Shown here in pieces: positions 1 to 9,277 of a stretch of DNA of 64,000 nt. The number at the start of each line of letters is the position of its first letter. Position 1 is the stretch's first letter. A program made the position numbers and the translations under genes. Source of the DNA: Sulfuritalea sp. (lineage in GTDB: Bacteria; Pseudomonadota; Gammaproteobacteria; Burkholderiales; Rhodocyclaceae); assembly GCF_017302275.1 (NCBI RefSeq), contig NZ_JAFLDR010000004.1, positions 1-64,000 of the forward strand. The letters are read 5' to 3'. The notes under the pieces are model-generated. The model was not told the origin of the DNA. It saw nothing but the letters and a program-made list of their open reading frames with translations, and made no database searches.

Positions 1-968
1 CGCCCGGCGCGATCTGCCACCGCCGGCACGGCGTGGCCACCGCCGACGCCGGGCGGCGCGACGGCGCCGGCTTGACCGGCCGTATCGCCGACCAGCAACC
101 TGCGCCATTCGGCGATGCTCTGCGGCCGCTTGGTTTCATCCACGTTCAAGGCCAGGTCGATCGCCCTGAGGAACTGCGGCTCGAAGCGGCCTTCGCCATA
201 GAAGGTCGCGGGAATGATGGCGTCGTGCTGTATCCGGTGCAGCGACATGGGCGGAACGGAGCCCGTGACGATCCGGTAGAGCACCCCGCCCAGCGCATAG
301 ATGTCGGTCCACGGGCCCTGGTTGCCCTGGCGGGAATACTGCTCGGGCGGACCGTAGCCGTGGCTGATGACGACCGTCATCGCGTCGCTGGAGGTCGGCG
401 CCCGGGCGGCCCCGAAGTCGATCAGGACCGGGCTGCCGTCGCTGGCGCGCAGCACGATGTTGGCCGGCTTGATGTCCCGGTGCAGGAATCCCGCCGCATG
501 CACCGACTCCAGGCCATCGAGCAGGGGCATCATCAGGGCCAGCACGGCCTGCGTGTCCCAGCGTGCAGGGTCGGCCTCCAGCGCATCCTCCAGGCTCTGA
601 CCCTCCTCGTAGGCCATGACCATGTAGCAGCTGGCGTTGCCTTCGAAGTACCGGAACACCTGGACGATATTCTTGTGACGGAAGCGCGCCAGGGTCTGCG
701 CCTCGCGCATGAAGCGGTCCTTGCCCCAGGAATACTCGGCCTGTGCCTGTTCCGACTTCAGCGCCACGGCGCCCGAGAACGGGTTGCGCACCACCGCGCT
801 GGACGGGAAGAACTCCTTGATCGCTACCTTGAGGTGCAGGTTGTTGTCCGCCGCCAGGTAGGTGATGCCGAAGCCCCCCATGCCGAGCACGGACAGCACG
901 CTGTACTCCTGCAACAGGGTGCCCGGCGGCAAGGCCGGGGAAAGGGTCTGCGGCAGCTCGGCAGCCAA
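1..968 (-). CDS. Serine/threonine protein kinase (3' end cut by window edge)
   Basis: The reverse strand reads an uninterrupted Hanks-type kinase domain that runs off the left edge. In order it shows the glycine loop (LGMGGFGITYLA), the ATP lysine in VAIKEFFP, the catalytic loop HRDIKPANIVL, the DFGAA metal-binding motif and the activation/P+1 segment GYGPPEQYS. The domain is followed by a Pro/Gly/Ala-rich linker, so a C-terminal domain probably lies outside the window. The protein would phosphorylate Ser/Thr on unknown targets. The start is uncertain: there is no ATG or GTG near the domain, so I chose a TTG at 968, and another in-frame TTG lies at 1019. Long open frames overlapping here on both strands are high-GC shadows. 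Confidence 0.85.
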   Translation of the reverse strand, partial: MAAELPQTLSPALPPGTLLQEYSVLSVLGMGGFGITYLAADNNLHLKVAIKEFFPSSAVVRNPFSGAVALKSEQAQAEYSWGKDRFMREAQTLARFRHKNIVQVFRYFEGNASCYMVMAYEEGQSLEDALEADPARWDTQAVLALMMPLLDGLESVHAAGFLHRDIKPANIVLRASDGSPVLIDFGAARAPTSSDAMTVVISHGYGPPEQYSRQGNQGPWTDIYALGGVLYRIVTGSVPPMSLHRIQHDAIIPATFYGEGRFEPQFLRAIDLALNVDETKRPQSIAEWRRLLVGDTAGQAGAVAPPGVGGGHAVPAVADRAG

Positions 969-1109
969 GGCTAGGATCCGGTGGGTGTCCTGATGAGAGG
1001 CCTGGCAATGGTAACGCAAAGAACCGGGCGCGCCCCCAAGCGGCGGGTACCTGCTCCTGCGGCGATGCCATGTGTGGTGGCAGAATCAGGGTTTTGCCGG
1101 AGACCCGCC

Positions 1110-1616
1110 ATGAGCCTTTCCATGTACGACGCCAGCGCCCCGCGTTTTGCCCACATGTTGCGCAACCTCGATGTCATCCTCGCCAAGGCGCAGGCCCATG
1201 TCGTGGCGAAGAAGATCGATCCCGCTGTTCTGCTGGGGGCGAGGCTGTTCCCCGACATGCTGCCCATGATCAAGCAGGTGCAGATCGCCACCGACCACGC
1301 CAAGGGTGCCGTTGCGCGACTGGCCGGCGCCGAGGTGCCGCGCTACGAGGACAGCGAGCAAACCTTCGACGAACTGCGCGCCCGCATCGCCAGAACGATT
1401 GCCTTCGTCGGGACCTTCGCCGCCGCACAGGTCGCTGGCTCGGAGCAACGCCCGATCGCGCTGCGCGTCGGCGGCAGGGATTGGTCCTTCACGGGACAGG
1501 ACTATCTGCTCGGCTTTGCCATGCCGAACTTTTACTTCCACCTCGTCACCGCCTACAACATCCTGCGCCACAACGGCGTGGAGATAGGCAAGGGCGATTA
1601 CCTGGGCGAGCCCTGA
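1110..1616 (+). CDS. DUF1993 family protein
   Basis: This 168-aa protein begins MSLSMYDASAPRFAHMLRNL, the usual N-terminus of the DUF1993 family: small helical cytosolic proteins of unknown function that resemble DinB-like four-helix bundles. The C-terminal half has the family's conserved FYFHLVTAYNILRHNGV segment. The start at 1110 is preceded by a GGAG at 1099-1102. A longer in-frame extension to 981 is possible but lacks family similarity. It is divergent from the kinase gene, with about 140 bp between them. No catalytic role can be assigned. Confidence 0.8.
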   Translation: MSLSMYDASAPRFAHMLRNLDVILAKAQAHVVAKKIDPAVLLGARLFPDMLPMIKQVQIATDHAKGAVARLAGAEVPRYEDSEQTFDELRARIARTIAFVGTFAAAQVAGSEQRPIALRVGGRDWSFTGQDYLLGFAMPNFYFHLVTAYNILRHNGVEIGKGDYLGEP

Positions 1617-1767
1617 GCGCCTATGAATAAATCCGCTGCGCGTGTCGGATCGGGGCTTGGGCGGTCCTCTCTATCCTCACATATAACGACATATGTTCCG
1701 GTAGGCCGCACCCCGCTGCCGACCACTTGCTACGATTTCTTCACAGGCTCTGAGCGGCCGGGCAGCC

Positions 1768-2022
1768 ATGGCGAATGACGAAAACTACGACAGCTTCCGC
1801 AGCCTGGAATTCCAGTTGTCGCGGCGCGGCCTGGAGTCCGAGGCGATCAGCCTCGAAGTGGCCATCATCCGGGGCGGCAACCATGCGGAGCGTCTGGCGC
1901 TGGCCGGTGCGGCGCTGAAGGCCATACGGGCAGGGCACCCCGACATCTGCCGCAAGGCGCTGGAGGGCTTCATCGAAGCCTGCGTGCGGGAGATCCAGAA
2001 GGAGTGGCCGCAGTACGGCTGA
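1768..2022 (+). CDS. Small hypothetical protein
   Basis: This 84-aa frame starts MANDENYDSFRSLEFQLSRR and has high-GC third positions like its neighbours. It is predicted helical and mildly acidic, with no signal peptide or membrane segment. I recognise no family. The ribosome binding site is weak, but the reading frame, composition and the lack of a better gene on either strand make it plausible. Confidence 0.45.
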   Translation: MANDENYDSFRSLEFQLSRRGLESEAISLEVAIIRGGNHAERLALAGAALKAIRAGHPDICRKALEGFIEACVREIQKEWPQYG

Positions 2023-2317
2023 TGGGGCGGTTGCTCGGTGCGGGTAGCGGCGCAGGCGGCGCTGAGTCGGCCGCGTCAGATTGAAAGTCGTCGTCCCACG
2101 GGGATTTCCCTCGGGCACCTTCGGGACGCGGGTACCGGGGCGGGCTGTTCCGCGAGTACCGACGCAAGTCGGTTCAAAGCCGGTCCGGGATCGGCGATTG
2201 ACAGTTTCACCCGGCGTCAGCCACACTCCCTGGCGGCTCCTCGGATTTTCTCCGCTTTGTTCGGGCTCGATTATGGTCTGGCGATGAGCCGCAATCCAAT
2301 TACCCTGAGGTGAAGTC
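2023..2317. other. Intergenic stretch with a diverged dispersed-repeat copy
   Basis: No convincing gene lies here. Positions 2084-2112 (AAAGTCGTCGTCCCACGGGG and following bases) resemble the long form of the dispersed repeat described elsewhere in this window, with about six mismatches over the first 30 bases. The stretch ends with a strong ribosome binding site (GAGGTGA, 2307-2313) for the next gene. Confidence 0.4.
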
Positions 2318-2785
2318 ATGTACGGCGATCTTCCGTTGCTGCTGAGAAAGACGCAATTCTTCGAAAAATTTACCGATGAAGAGAAGAAGGTATTGCTGGG
2401 CATGCCGCATTTCTTTTCCAGGTTCAGAACCGGCGAATTCCTCATTCGCGAAAACGAAAAAGACGACAATGCCTTGTTCGTCATGCTCCAGGGTTCCGCA
2501 AGCGTAAGCAAGAACAGCAATCCGAAGCAGTTTCTCGATACGATGGTCGCCGGAAACGTCTTTGGTGAAATATCCTTTCTGATTCAGATCCCCAGAACTT
2601 CGAATGTCGTTGCGCTTGAAGACTCATTTTGTTTTGTCCTCAAAGGCAACAAACTGGACAAACTGCCTTTGCCGCTGCAAATCAAGTTTCGGGATTGCTT
2701 GATTGCCATCCTGGTGAAGCGCCTGATCCATCTCGATCACCTGCAAACGAATCCGGCCGTGTTCGAGGACGACATCAAGGACTAG
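2318..2785 (+). CDS. Cyclic nucleotide-binding domain protein
   Basis: This 155-aa protein is a single cNMP-binding (CRP/FNR effector) beta-roll. Residues about 10-125 contain the pattern FRTGEFLIRENEKDD, then MLQGSASVSK and AGNVFGEISFL, the last corresponding to the phosphate-binding cassette of the family. No helix-turn-helix follows, so it is not a complete CRP-type regulator; it may act as a stand-alone sensor or scaffold. The arginine that normally contacts the cyclic phosphate (GE-x6-R) is not clearly retained, so ligand binding is doubtful. Its base composition is visibly more AT-rich than its neighbours, suggesting a separate origin. A strong GAGGTGA ribosome binding site precedes the start. 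Confidence 0.8.
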   Translation: MYGDLPLLLRKTQFFEKFTDEEKKVLLGMPHFFSRFRTGEFLIRENEKDDNALFVMLQGSASVSKNSNPKQFLDTMVAGNVFGEISFLIQIPRTSNVVALEDSFCFVLKGNKLDKLPLPLQIKFRDCLIAILVKRLIHLDHLQTNPAVFEDDIKD

Positions 2786-3027
2786 AACAGGCTGGCCACT
2801 GTTTGCAACGATCAAGTACTCCGGTTCCCGAAAGCTGCCTCGGCAACGTCGCCGCAGGTTTGCCACGCTGTTTCGGCCTGGCAGGCGAGGCAGGGGTTAT
2901 CGTGAGCTGAAGTGCCGGGATTTCCGCCTTTACCGATTCGACTAGCGTGCCGCCTGTGCCTAAACCGATACGTCATTACCTGCGGCGCATGACGGGGTAA
3001 TGGTCTGTGTACTCCCGCAAGCGCCCG

Positions 3028-3729
3028 TCAGTTGTCATGCGAATTCAGCGCGGGCGGATGAAAGCAGCACGTCGTCCAGATCAAGGCGATCGATTCACCG
3101 ACCACTGCCTTGGCTCCGGCACTTGTTTGCCACCACTGTTCCGGGTCGTATTCCGTCGGCCGGGCAGCAAGAACACCTATGTCGATGGTCGGCCCGAAGG
3201 CCATGCGGTATAGCGCCCGTGACCGCCGGGCATGGGTTCCGCTCGAAAATACATCCAGCGACACGATGCCCGACCCTGGCTTGTCTGCCCAGTCACGCAG
3301 CGCGGCCGCGCTCTGATAGGTCCGGTCCAGCGCCGATGCCGGTGTGGGAACGGGGATGACTTCACTACCCGAAAGCCCTTGGCTTTTGAGATAACGGGCG
3401 GCGAAATCCGCATAGTTCGATGCCCCAAGCAATTCGGGGAATCGATCGATAGGCCCGCCCGTCGTGACGACACGGTCGTAGCGACCCTTCCGATACGCTT
3501 CCACTGCCTGATCGAATTCGCCGGATGCCAGCCAACCCTCGACGACGAGCAACCGTGCTCCGGGTACCGGGTCATTCGGCGCGAGGAACGGGTAAGCGCG
3601 AAAGCCGGCCAACAAGGCGGCCGCGCCTGCGAACGCGATCAGAACCAGCCAACCGAACGCGCTTGGCAGCCAAATCTGCCGCCGTTGGAAAAGGGAAATG
3701 CGAAACATGCTTTGCTCGAGTCGGGTCAT
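3028..3729 (-). CDS. DUF218 / YdcF-like membrane-anchored protein
   Basis: This 233-aa protein has one N-terminal transmembrane segment (about residues 22-45, LVLIAFAGAAALLAGF), then a DUF218 (SanA/ElyC/YdcF) fold with LLVVEGWLASGEFDQAVEAY and VVTTGGPIDRFPE. The domain usually binds nucleotide-like ligands or acts in envelope homeostasis; the exact reaction is unknown. It lies just upstream, on the same strand, of the PLP decarboxylase gene, about 60 bp away. An alternative start is the Met at residue 8. Confidence 0.75.
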   Translation of the reverse strand: MTRLEQSMFRISLFQRRQIWLPSAFGWLVLIAFAGAAALLAGFRAYPFLAPNDPVPGARLLVVEGWLASGEFDQAVEAYRKGRYDRVVTTGGPIDRFPELLGASNYADFAARYLKSQGLSGSEVIPVPTPASALDRTYQSAAALRDWADKPGSGIVSLDVFSSGTHARRSRALYRMAFGPTIDIGVLAARPTEYDPEQWWQTSAGAKAVVGESIALIWTTCCFHPPALNSHDN

Positions 3730-3792
3730 GGCGTCCGACCAATCAACGGAACAGCGCGATCGAGCGCCCCGCCAGGCTGCAGTCGGACTGTA

Positions 3793-5439
3793 TCAATCGG
3801 CCTGCGCGCAAAGCGCCACGATCTGTTCGAGCAGCACCTGAACCTCTTCCTGTTCCGCCATTTCGCACTGCTCTTCAAGGACCGAGGACAGGATCTCGTC
3901 GGTGGTCAGCGGGTTGGCCATGACCACGCGGAAGACGGTGATCCTGGTGCCTTGGTAGCGGCCCGGGGCGAGGCGCGTGCGGGAAACGAAACTGCGGCCG
4001 GTTTCGCGCTGGCGCTTTTGCATGGTTTCGGTGACTTTGTCGATGACTTCGTTGATGCGCGCGGCTTTTTCGGCGGGCGCCCGGGCCAGTTCCTGTTGTA
4101 TCCAGGCCGGATTGTGGCGGTAGGTGAGGATGTTGAGCTCGGGTTCGGTGACCAGTTCGAAGTCGGGATGGGCGTCGATGCTGCGCGCGAAGCGGTGGGC
4201 GCGTTCGATGCCCCGGTCGATGAGGATTTCATAGCCCTTGCGGCCAATGATCGAGAGGCCGGCGTGTACCAGCATGGCCATGCCCGGCCTGGAGCCTTCG
4301 AGGGTGTGGCTGCCGAGGTCGCGCGAGCCTTGGCGCAGGATGTAGGCGGCGTGATGCTCGATGGCGGCCAGCGCGGTGGGGTCCTTGAACAGCACCATGC
4401 CGGCGCCCATGGGCACATACATTTGCTTGTGCGCGTCGATCGTGACGGAGTCCGCCCGCTCGATGCCCTTGAGCCGTACCTTGTAGGTGCCGGAGAACAA
4501 GGTCGGGCCGCCCCAGGCGGCATCCACGTGGAAATGGCAGCCGAGTTCCTGCGCCAGGTCGGCGAGGTCGTCGAGCGGGTCGATGTTGCCGGTTTCCGTG
4601 GTGCCCGCGATCCCGACCAGGCTCAGCGGGCGGATGCCGTCGGCCTTGAGCCTGGCGCATTGCTGGCGCAGGCATTTCATGTCGATGCGGTTGTTGTTGT
4701 CGGTGTCCACCGCGATGAGGTTGTCGCGCCCGATGCCCAGCACGTCGACGGCCTTGCCCAGGGAGTAATGGCCGCGCCGCGATACCAGGACGGCGAGCCC
4801 TTTGCAGCCAAGGTGCTCCATGGCTTTGCACATGCCTTCCTGGGCGATGCCCCTGAAATTTCCGGAGGGACTGAACAGCCGGTTGCGCGCCGCCCAGAGG
4901 GCCGTGATGTTGGCGATGGTCCCGCCGGAACAGAAGGCGCCCAGGGCGTGGCGGCTGTCCTGCATCCACTGGCCGTAGAAGTCGTCGTCGCCGCTGTACA
5001 CCAGCCGGTGCAGCATGCCCAGCACCTGCCGCTCCATGGGCGTGAAGGCGCGCGAGGTTTCGACCTTGACCAGGTTCTGGTTCAGCGCGATGAGGATGCG
5101 GGAGAGCGGCAACATGAAATTCGGCAAGGCGGATGTCATGTGGCCGATAAATCCGGGCGCGGCGGTGTGGACGGATTGGGAGACGACCTTTTCCTTGAGG
5201 AATTCCGTATAGGTCGAAACGTAGGAAGGATCTTCGGGAATCCGCGACTGGGAGAAATCCCGCTCGATCTCGGCCAGGTCGCGCTCGACCGCGACGATGT
5301 GGTCCTGCAGAAAGCCCATCAGGTTGTCGGAGATGGCCTGGTCGATGCGCCCCAGGGTGGACTCGGGCGATTCCGGAACAGTGAAGATCCGGTAGAGGTT
5401 TTCCAGGCTGGCCTGGGCGGGTTCTCTGGAGTTAAGCAT
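3793..5439 (-). CDS. panP: PLP-dependent decarboxylase, putative aspartate 1-decarboxylase (PanP type)
   Basis: This 548-aa group II PLP decarboxylase has the cofactor lysine at about residue 338 in TIDAHKQMYVPMGAG, the PLP-stacking aspartate in HVDAAWGG, and SGGTIANITALWAARN near residue 171. Length and overall pattern fit the PanP family, which replaces pyruvoyl PanD by making beta-alanine from aspartate for pantothenate and CoA synthesis. A glutamate or aromatic amino acid decarboxylase function cannot be excluded from motifs alone. It lies 3' of the indoleacetate-type gene train, separated by about 290 bp, so it is probably an independent unit. Start is ATG at 5439. Confidence 0.75.
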   Translation of the reverse strand: MLNSREPAQASLENLYRIFTVPESPESTLGRIDQAISDNLMGFLQDHIVAVERDLAEIERDFSQSRIPEDPSYVSTYTEFLKEKVVSQSVHTAAPGFIGHMTSALPNFMLPLSRILIALNQNLVKVETSRAFTPMERQVLGMLHRLVYSGDDDFYGQWMQDSRHALGAFCSGGTIANITALWAARNRLFSPSGNFRGIAQEGMCKAMEHLGCKGLAVLVSRRGHYSLGKAVDVLGIGRDNLIAVDTDNNNRIDMKCLRQQCARLKADGIRPLSLVGIAGTTETGNIDPLDDLADLAQELGCHFHVDAAWGGPTLFSGTYKVRLKGIERADSVTIDAHKQMYVPMGAGMVLFKDPTALAAIEHHAAYILRQGSRDLGSHTLEGSRPGMAMLVHAGLSIIGRKGYEILIDRGIERAHRFARSIDAHPDFELVTEPELNILTYRHNPAWIQQELARAPAEKAARINEVIDKVTETMQKRQRETGRSFVSRTRLAPGRYQGTRITVFRVVMANPLTTDEILSSVLEEQCEMAEQEEVQVLLEQIVALCAQAD

Positions 5440-5645
5440 GAAGGAAAAGGATGGCGACTATTGAGGGAGGGATGATAAGGCCACTGGTCGCGGGAAACGT
5501 CATCAGTTTGCGGGAAACGGGAAATTGCCCGAACTGCTGCCGGGATGCTTGGTTCGCGATGCGTACCGTCCCCGGCGAGCTCAGTCGCGCGCAAGCCGGC
5601 GGAGCGTGCATCCGGGGCGCCTCAACGGCAGGTCAGGGCGATCGC

Positions 5646-5693
5646 CGCCGTATCGCCAGCGACCAAAGGAAGTCCCTGTGGGGCGCCGACTTT
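5646..5693 (-). repeat. Dispersed repeat, long form
   Basis: Read on the minus strand this is the core AAAGTCGGCGC, then a 24-bp block beginning CCCACAGGGACTTCC, then TGGCGATACGGCG. The same arrangement recurs at 6252-6300 and 32667-32714 and, in altered form, at 36241-36291. The short form, lacking the 24-bp block, occurs at six other places. It sits in the gap of about 290 bp (5440-5729) between the PanP-type and ior genes, which holds nothing else I recognise. Confidence 0.8.
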
Positions 5694-5729
5694 CTTCTGC
5701 TGTCCGGCGCTGACCGCACTATTTCACCC

Positions 5730-8700
5730 TCATGCAGCCAACTTCGCCGGCCGCGCCGCCAGATCGAAGGCCGCCCGCAACTCCTCCTGCCTGGCCCTTG
5801 CCTGAACCACCGATCTTTCCTTGACCGGCCCATAGCCGCGTATGCCGTCGGGTACGCTGGCCAGGGCGACGGCGGCCGCAAGATTGTCGGCGTCGAGGCG
5901 GTCGAGGATGTGGGCCACAGTGCGCTCGTAGTCGGCGATCAGTTCGCGTTCCTGCACGCGCTCGGGGATGCGGCCGAAGGGATTGAAGGCGGTGCCGCGC
6001 AGGAATTTGAGGCGGGCCATGAACTTCATCGCGGACAGCAGCCAGGGGCCGAAGCGGATTTTCTTCGGCTCGGCGCCGGGCTTCTCTGCGCGGCTCCAGG
6101 GCAGGGTGATGTGGAAGTCGAGCCGGTAGTCGCCTTCGAAGCGCGCCGCCAGTTCCTTCTCGAACTGCGGGTCGGCGAACAGGCGCGCGACTTCGTATTC
6201 GTCCTTGTAGGCGAGCAGCTTGAAGTAGTTGCGAGCCACTGCGTCGGTGAGTGCCGTAGCGCCAGCGACCGCAGGAAGTCCCTGTGGGGCGCCGACTCTT
6301 GTTGCGCGCTCCCGGACTTGTTCCACCAGTGCCATGTAGCGCTGCGCGTAGGCCTCGTCCTGATAGCCCACGAGGAATTCGCGCCGACGTTCGATGATCT
6401 GTTCGAGGCTGGTCGAGAGCGTGTGCGTCGGGCTGCGCACCTCGCCGGCGGCGACCAGCACCTCGACGCGGGCCGGGTCGAGGGCATGGCGGCGGCCCCA
6501 GGAGAAGGCACGGCGGTTTTCTTCGGCGGCGGCGCCGTTGAGTTCGATGGCGCGCAGCAGCGCCTCGGACGAAAGCGGTACGAAGCCGCGCTGGAAGGCG
6601 TAGCCGAGCATGAAGATGTTGGTCGAAATGCTGTTGCCCATCAGGCGCGCGGCGATGCGGCTGGCGTCGAGCAGGGTGGTGGCGGCGGCGCCGACGGCAT
6701 CGACCACCGATTGCGTCATGGCATCGGCGGGAAAGGTGCGATCGGGGTTGCGCAGGAATTCGCCGGTGATCGCCTGGCTGGTGTTGATGATGGCGTGGGT
6801 CGAGCCGGCGGCGGTCTTCGACAGCGCGTCGTCGCTGACCGCGACCACCATGTCGCAGCCGAGCAGCAGCGAGGCCTCGCCGGTGGCGATGCGCGAGGCA
6901 TGGAGCTGCTGCTGGCTTTCGGCGATGCGCACGTGGGACATCACGGCGCCGCCCTTTTGCGCCAGCCCGGTCATGTCGAGCACGGTGACGCCCTTGCCTT
7001 CGAGGTGGGCGGCCATGCCGATCAGGGCGCCGATGGTGACCACGCCCGTGCCGCCGACGCCGGTGACGAGGATGCCGTAGGGTTCGCCCAGGCCGCCGTG
7101 GCGGGGCTCCGGCAGGTCGGTGAATTCCTCGGGCGCGGCGGCCATGGCGCGCCCGCGGCGCAGGCTGCCGCCGTGCACCGTGACGATGCTGGGGCAGAAG
7201 CCGCCGACACAGGAGTAGTCCTTGTTGCAGGAGTGCTGGTCGACGGCGCGCTTGCGGCCGAACTCGGTGTCGACCGGCAGCACGGCGAGGCAGTTGGACT
7301 TGACGCTGCAATCGCCGCAGCCTTCGCACACCGCCTCGTTGATGAAGACGCGCACGGCGGGGTCGGGGAAGCGGCCGCGCTTGCGGCGGCGGCGCTTTTC
7401 GGCGGCGCAGGTCTGATCATAGATCAGCACGGTGACGCCGGGAGTGTCGCGCAGTTCGACCTGCGTCGCATCGAGTTCGTCGCGGTGGCGGATCTCGACG
7501 CCGGGCGCGAAATCGGCGACGCCCTTGTACTTCTCCGGTTCGTCCGACATCACGATGATGCGCTTGACATCCTCGGCGGCGAGCTGGCGCGTCAGTTGCG
7601 GCACGGTCAGCGTGCCGTCCACCGGCTGGCCGCCGGTCATGGCGACGGCGTCGTTGAACAGCAGCTTGTAGGTGATGTTGATCTTGCCTGCCACTGCCGC
7701 GCGTATGGCGAGTATTCCGGAATGGAAGTAGGTTCCGTCGCCCATGTTGGCGAAGATGTGCGTGGTTCCGCTGTGGCCGGAGACGCCCAGCCAGGCGGCG
7801 CCTTCGCCGCCCATGTGGGAAATGGTGACGGTGTTGCGGCCCATCATCACCGCCATCAGGTGGCAGCCGACGCCGCCCAGCGCGCAGCTGCCGGCGGGCA
7901 CCTTGGTGGACTGGTTGTGCGGGCAGCCGGGGCAGAAGTAGGGCGTGCGCAGCAGCGTGGTGCGCGGCCGCGACAGGGCGCTGGCCTTGGCGTCGAGGAA
8001 GGCGATGTAGGCCTCGATGCGCTCCGATTTGTGGAAGCGCCCGACGCGGGACGCGACGGCGCGCGCGACCAGCGCCGGCGTCAGCTCGGCGGTGGGCGGC
8101 AGCAGCCAGCGATGCTCGGGCTGCGGCCATTCGCCGGATTCGTCGTATTTGCCGACGATGCGCGGGCGCACTTCGCGGCCTTTGCCGTCGGTCCAGTTGT
8201 AGAGCATTTCCTTCAACTGGTATTCGATCACCTGGCGCTTTTCCTCGACCACCAGGATCTCTTCCAGGCCTTCGGCGAAGTGGCGCACCGATTCGGCTTC
8301 CAGCGGCCAGGGCATACCGACCTTGCACAGGCGCAGGCCGATCTCGGCGGCATAGTCCTCGTCGATGCCGAGGTCGTCGAGCGCCTGGCGCAGGTCGAGC
8401 CAGGCCTTGCCGCAGGCGATGATGCCCAGCCGCGGGCGCGGGCTGTCGAACACGATGCGGTTGAGCCGGTTGGCGCGGGCGTAGGCGAGTGCCGCATAGA
8501 CCTTGAATTCCTGCAGGCGGAGTTCCTGCGCCAGCGGCGAATCGGGCCAGCGCAGGTGCAGGCCGTCGGGTGGCAGGCGAAAATCGTCGGGCATGACGAT
8601 CTTCAGGCGCGCCGGGTCGACTTCGACGGTGGCCGAGCTTTCGGCCGTGTCGGAGGTCAGCTTGAGCGCCACCCAGCAGCCGGAATAGCGCGACATGGCC

Positions 8701-9266
8701 CAGCCGTGCAGGCCGAAGTCGAGGTATTCCTGCAAGTCGGCGGGCGCCAGCACCGGGATGCCGCAGGCCGCGAAAATGTGCTCGCTCTGGTGCGCCACCG
8801 CGGATGAGCGCGCTCCCGGATCGTCGCCGGCGACCAGCAGCACGCCGCCGTGCTTCGCGGTGCCGGCGTGGTTGGCGTGCTTGAACACATCGCCGCTGCG
8901 GTCGACGCCGGGGCCCTTGCCATACCACATCGAGAATATGCCGTCGAACCTGGGCTCGGGGAACAGGTGCAGCTGCTGGGTGCCCCAGATCGCGGTTGCG
9001 GCGATGTCCTCGTTGACGCCCGGCTGGAAGGTGATGTCGTGCTGCTTGAGGAAGGGGCGCGCGGCGTGCAACGCCGTGTCCAGCCCGCCCAGCGGCGAGC
9101 CGCGATAGCCGGACACATAGCCGGCGGTATGCAGGCCGGCGGCGCGGTCCATGGCATGCTGCAGCATCGGCAGGCGGGCCAGCGCCTGCATCCCGGTGAG
9201 GAAGACGCGGCCGTGTTCGAGCCGGTATTTGTCGTCGAGCGATACATTGGCAAGCGTCATCTGCAT
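5730..9266 (-). CDS. iorAB: Indolepyruvate (arylpyruvate) ferredoxin oxidoreductase, fused single chain
   Basis: This 1178-aa protein is of the single-polypeptide IOR type found in proteobacteria. It oxidatively decarboxylates aryl-pyruvates to aryl-acetyl-CoA with ferredoxin as acceptor. The first half holds the TPP-dependent alpha-type domains (GYRGSPLGGLD near residue 53; GDGTYFHSG for TPP/Mg). Around residues 640-690 is a ferredoxin-like region with CEGCGDCSVKSNC and CVGGFCPS. The last third is the gamma/beta domain with GVGGTGVVTIGALIG. It ends the indoleacetate-type train, which suggests a link from tryptophan-derived indolepyruvate to indoleacetate. The linker near residues 990-1005 is encoded by a dispersed repeat (6252-6300) read in frame. 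Confidence 0.9.
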   Translation of the reverse strand: MQMTLANVSLDDKYRLEHGRVFLTGMQALARLPMLQHAMDRAAGLHTAGYVSGYRGSPLGGLDTALHAARPFLKQHDITFQPGVNEDIAATAIWGTQQLHLFPEPRFDGIFSMWYGKGPGVDRSGDVFKHANHAGTAKHGGVLLVAGDDPGARSSAVAHQSEHIFAACGIPVLAPADLQEYLDFGLHGWAMSRYSGCWVALKLTSDTAESSATVEVDPARLKIVMPDDFRLPPDGLHLRWPDSPLAQELRLQEFKVYAALAYARANRLNRIVFDSPRPRLGIIACGKAWLDLRQALDDLGIDEDYAAEIGLRLCKVGMPWPLEAESVRHFAEGLEEILVVEEKRQVIEYQLKEMLYNWTDGKGREVRPRIVGKYDESGEWPQPEHRWLLPPTAELTPALVARAVASRVGRFHKSERIEAYIAFLDAKASALSRPRTTLLRTPYFCPGCPHNQSTKVPAGSCALGGVGCHLMAVMMGRNTVTISHMGGEGAAWLGVSGHSGTTHIFANMGDGTYFHSGILAIRAAVAGKINITYKLLFNDAVAMTGGQPVDGTLTVPQLTRQLAAEDVKRIIVMSDEPEKYKGVADFAPGVEIRHRDELDATQVELRDTPGVTVLIYDQTCAAEKRRRRKRGRFPDPAVRVFINEAVCEGCGDCSVKSNCLAVLPVDTEFGRKRAVDQHSCNKDYSCVGGFCPSIVTVHGGSLRRGRAMAAAPEEFTDLPEPRHGGLGEPYGILVTGVGGTGVVTIGALIGMAAHLEGKGVTVLDMTGLAQKGGAVMSHVRIAESQQQLHASRIATGEASLLLGCDMVVAVSDDALSKTAAGSTHAIINTSQAITGEFLRNPDRTFPADAMTQSVVDAVGAAATTLLDASRIAARLMGNSISTNIFMLGYAFQRGFVPLSSEALLRAIELNGAAAEENRRAFSWGRRHALDPARVEVLVAAGEVRSPTHTLSTSLEQIIERRREFLVGYQDEAYAQRYMALVEQVRERATRVGAPQGLPAVAGATALTDAVARNYFKLLAYKDEYEVARLFADPQFEKELAARFEGDYRLDFHITLPWSRAEKPGAEPKKIRFGPWLLSAMKFMARLKFLRGTAFNPFGRIPERVQERELIADYERTVAHILDRLDADNLAAAVALASVPDGIRGYGPVKERSVVQARARQEELRAAFDLAARPAKLAA
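6252..6300 (-). repeat. Dispersed repeat, long form, inside the ior coding frame
   Basis: This is a near-exact copy of the 5646-5693 element lying 600 bp away in the same orientation. It is translated as RVGAPQGLPAVAGATA in the ior protein without breaking the frame. It falls in a linker just before the conserved VARNYFKLLAYKDEYE segment, a place where an insertion would be tolerated. Confidence 0.8.
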
Positions 9267-9277
9267 TCCCTTTCCTG

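Noticed and set aside
33-1071. Long open frames on both strands at the left edge
   Set aside because: The real gene here is a Ser/Thr kinase in another minus-strand frame that runs off the window; the other two frames lack any motif.
3232-5475. 747-aa open frame opposite the PLP decarboxylase
   Set aside because: It is an antisense high-GC shadow; no domain is recognisable and the opposite strand encodes an intact enzyme.
5451-8807. 1118-aa open frame opposite ior
   Set aside because: Repetitive Gly/Ala/Val/Asp-rich translation typical of reading the wrong strand of a GC-rich gene; the ior frame has all expected motifs.
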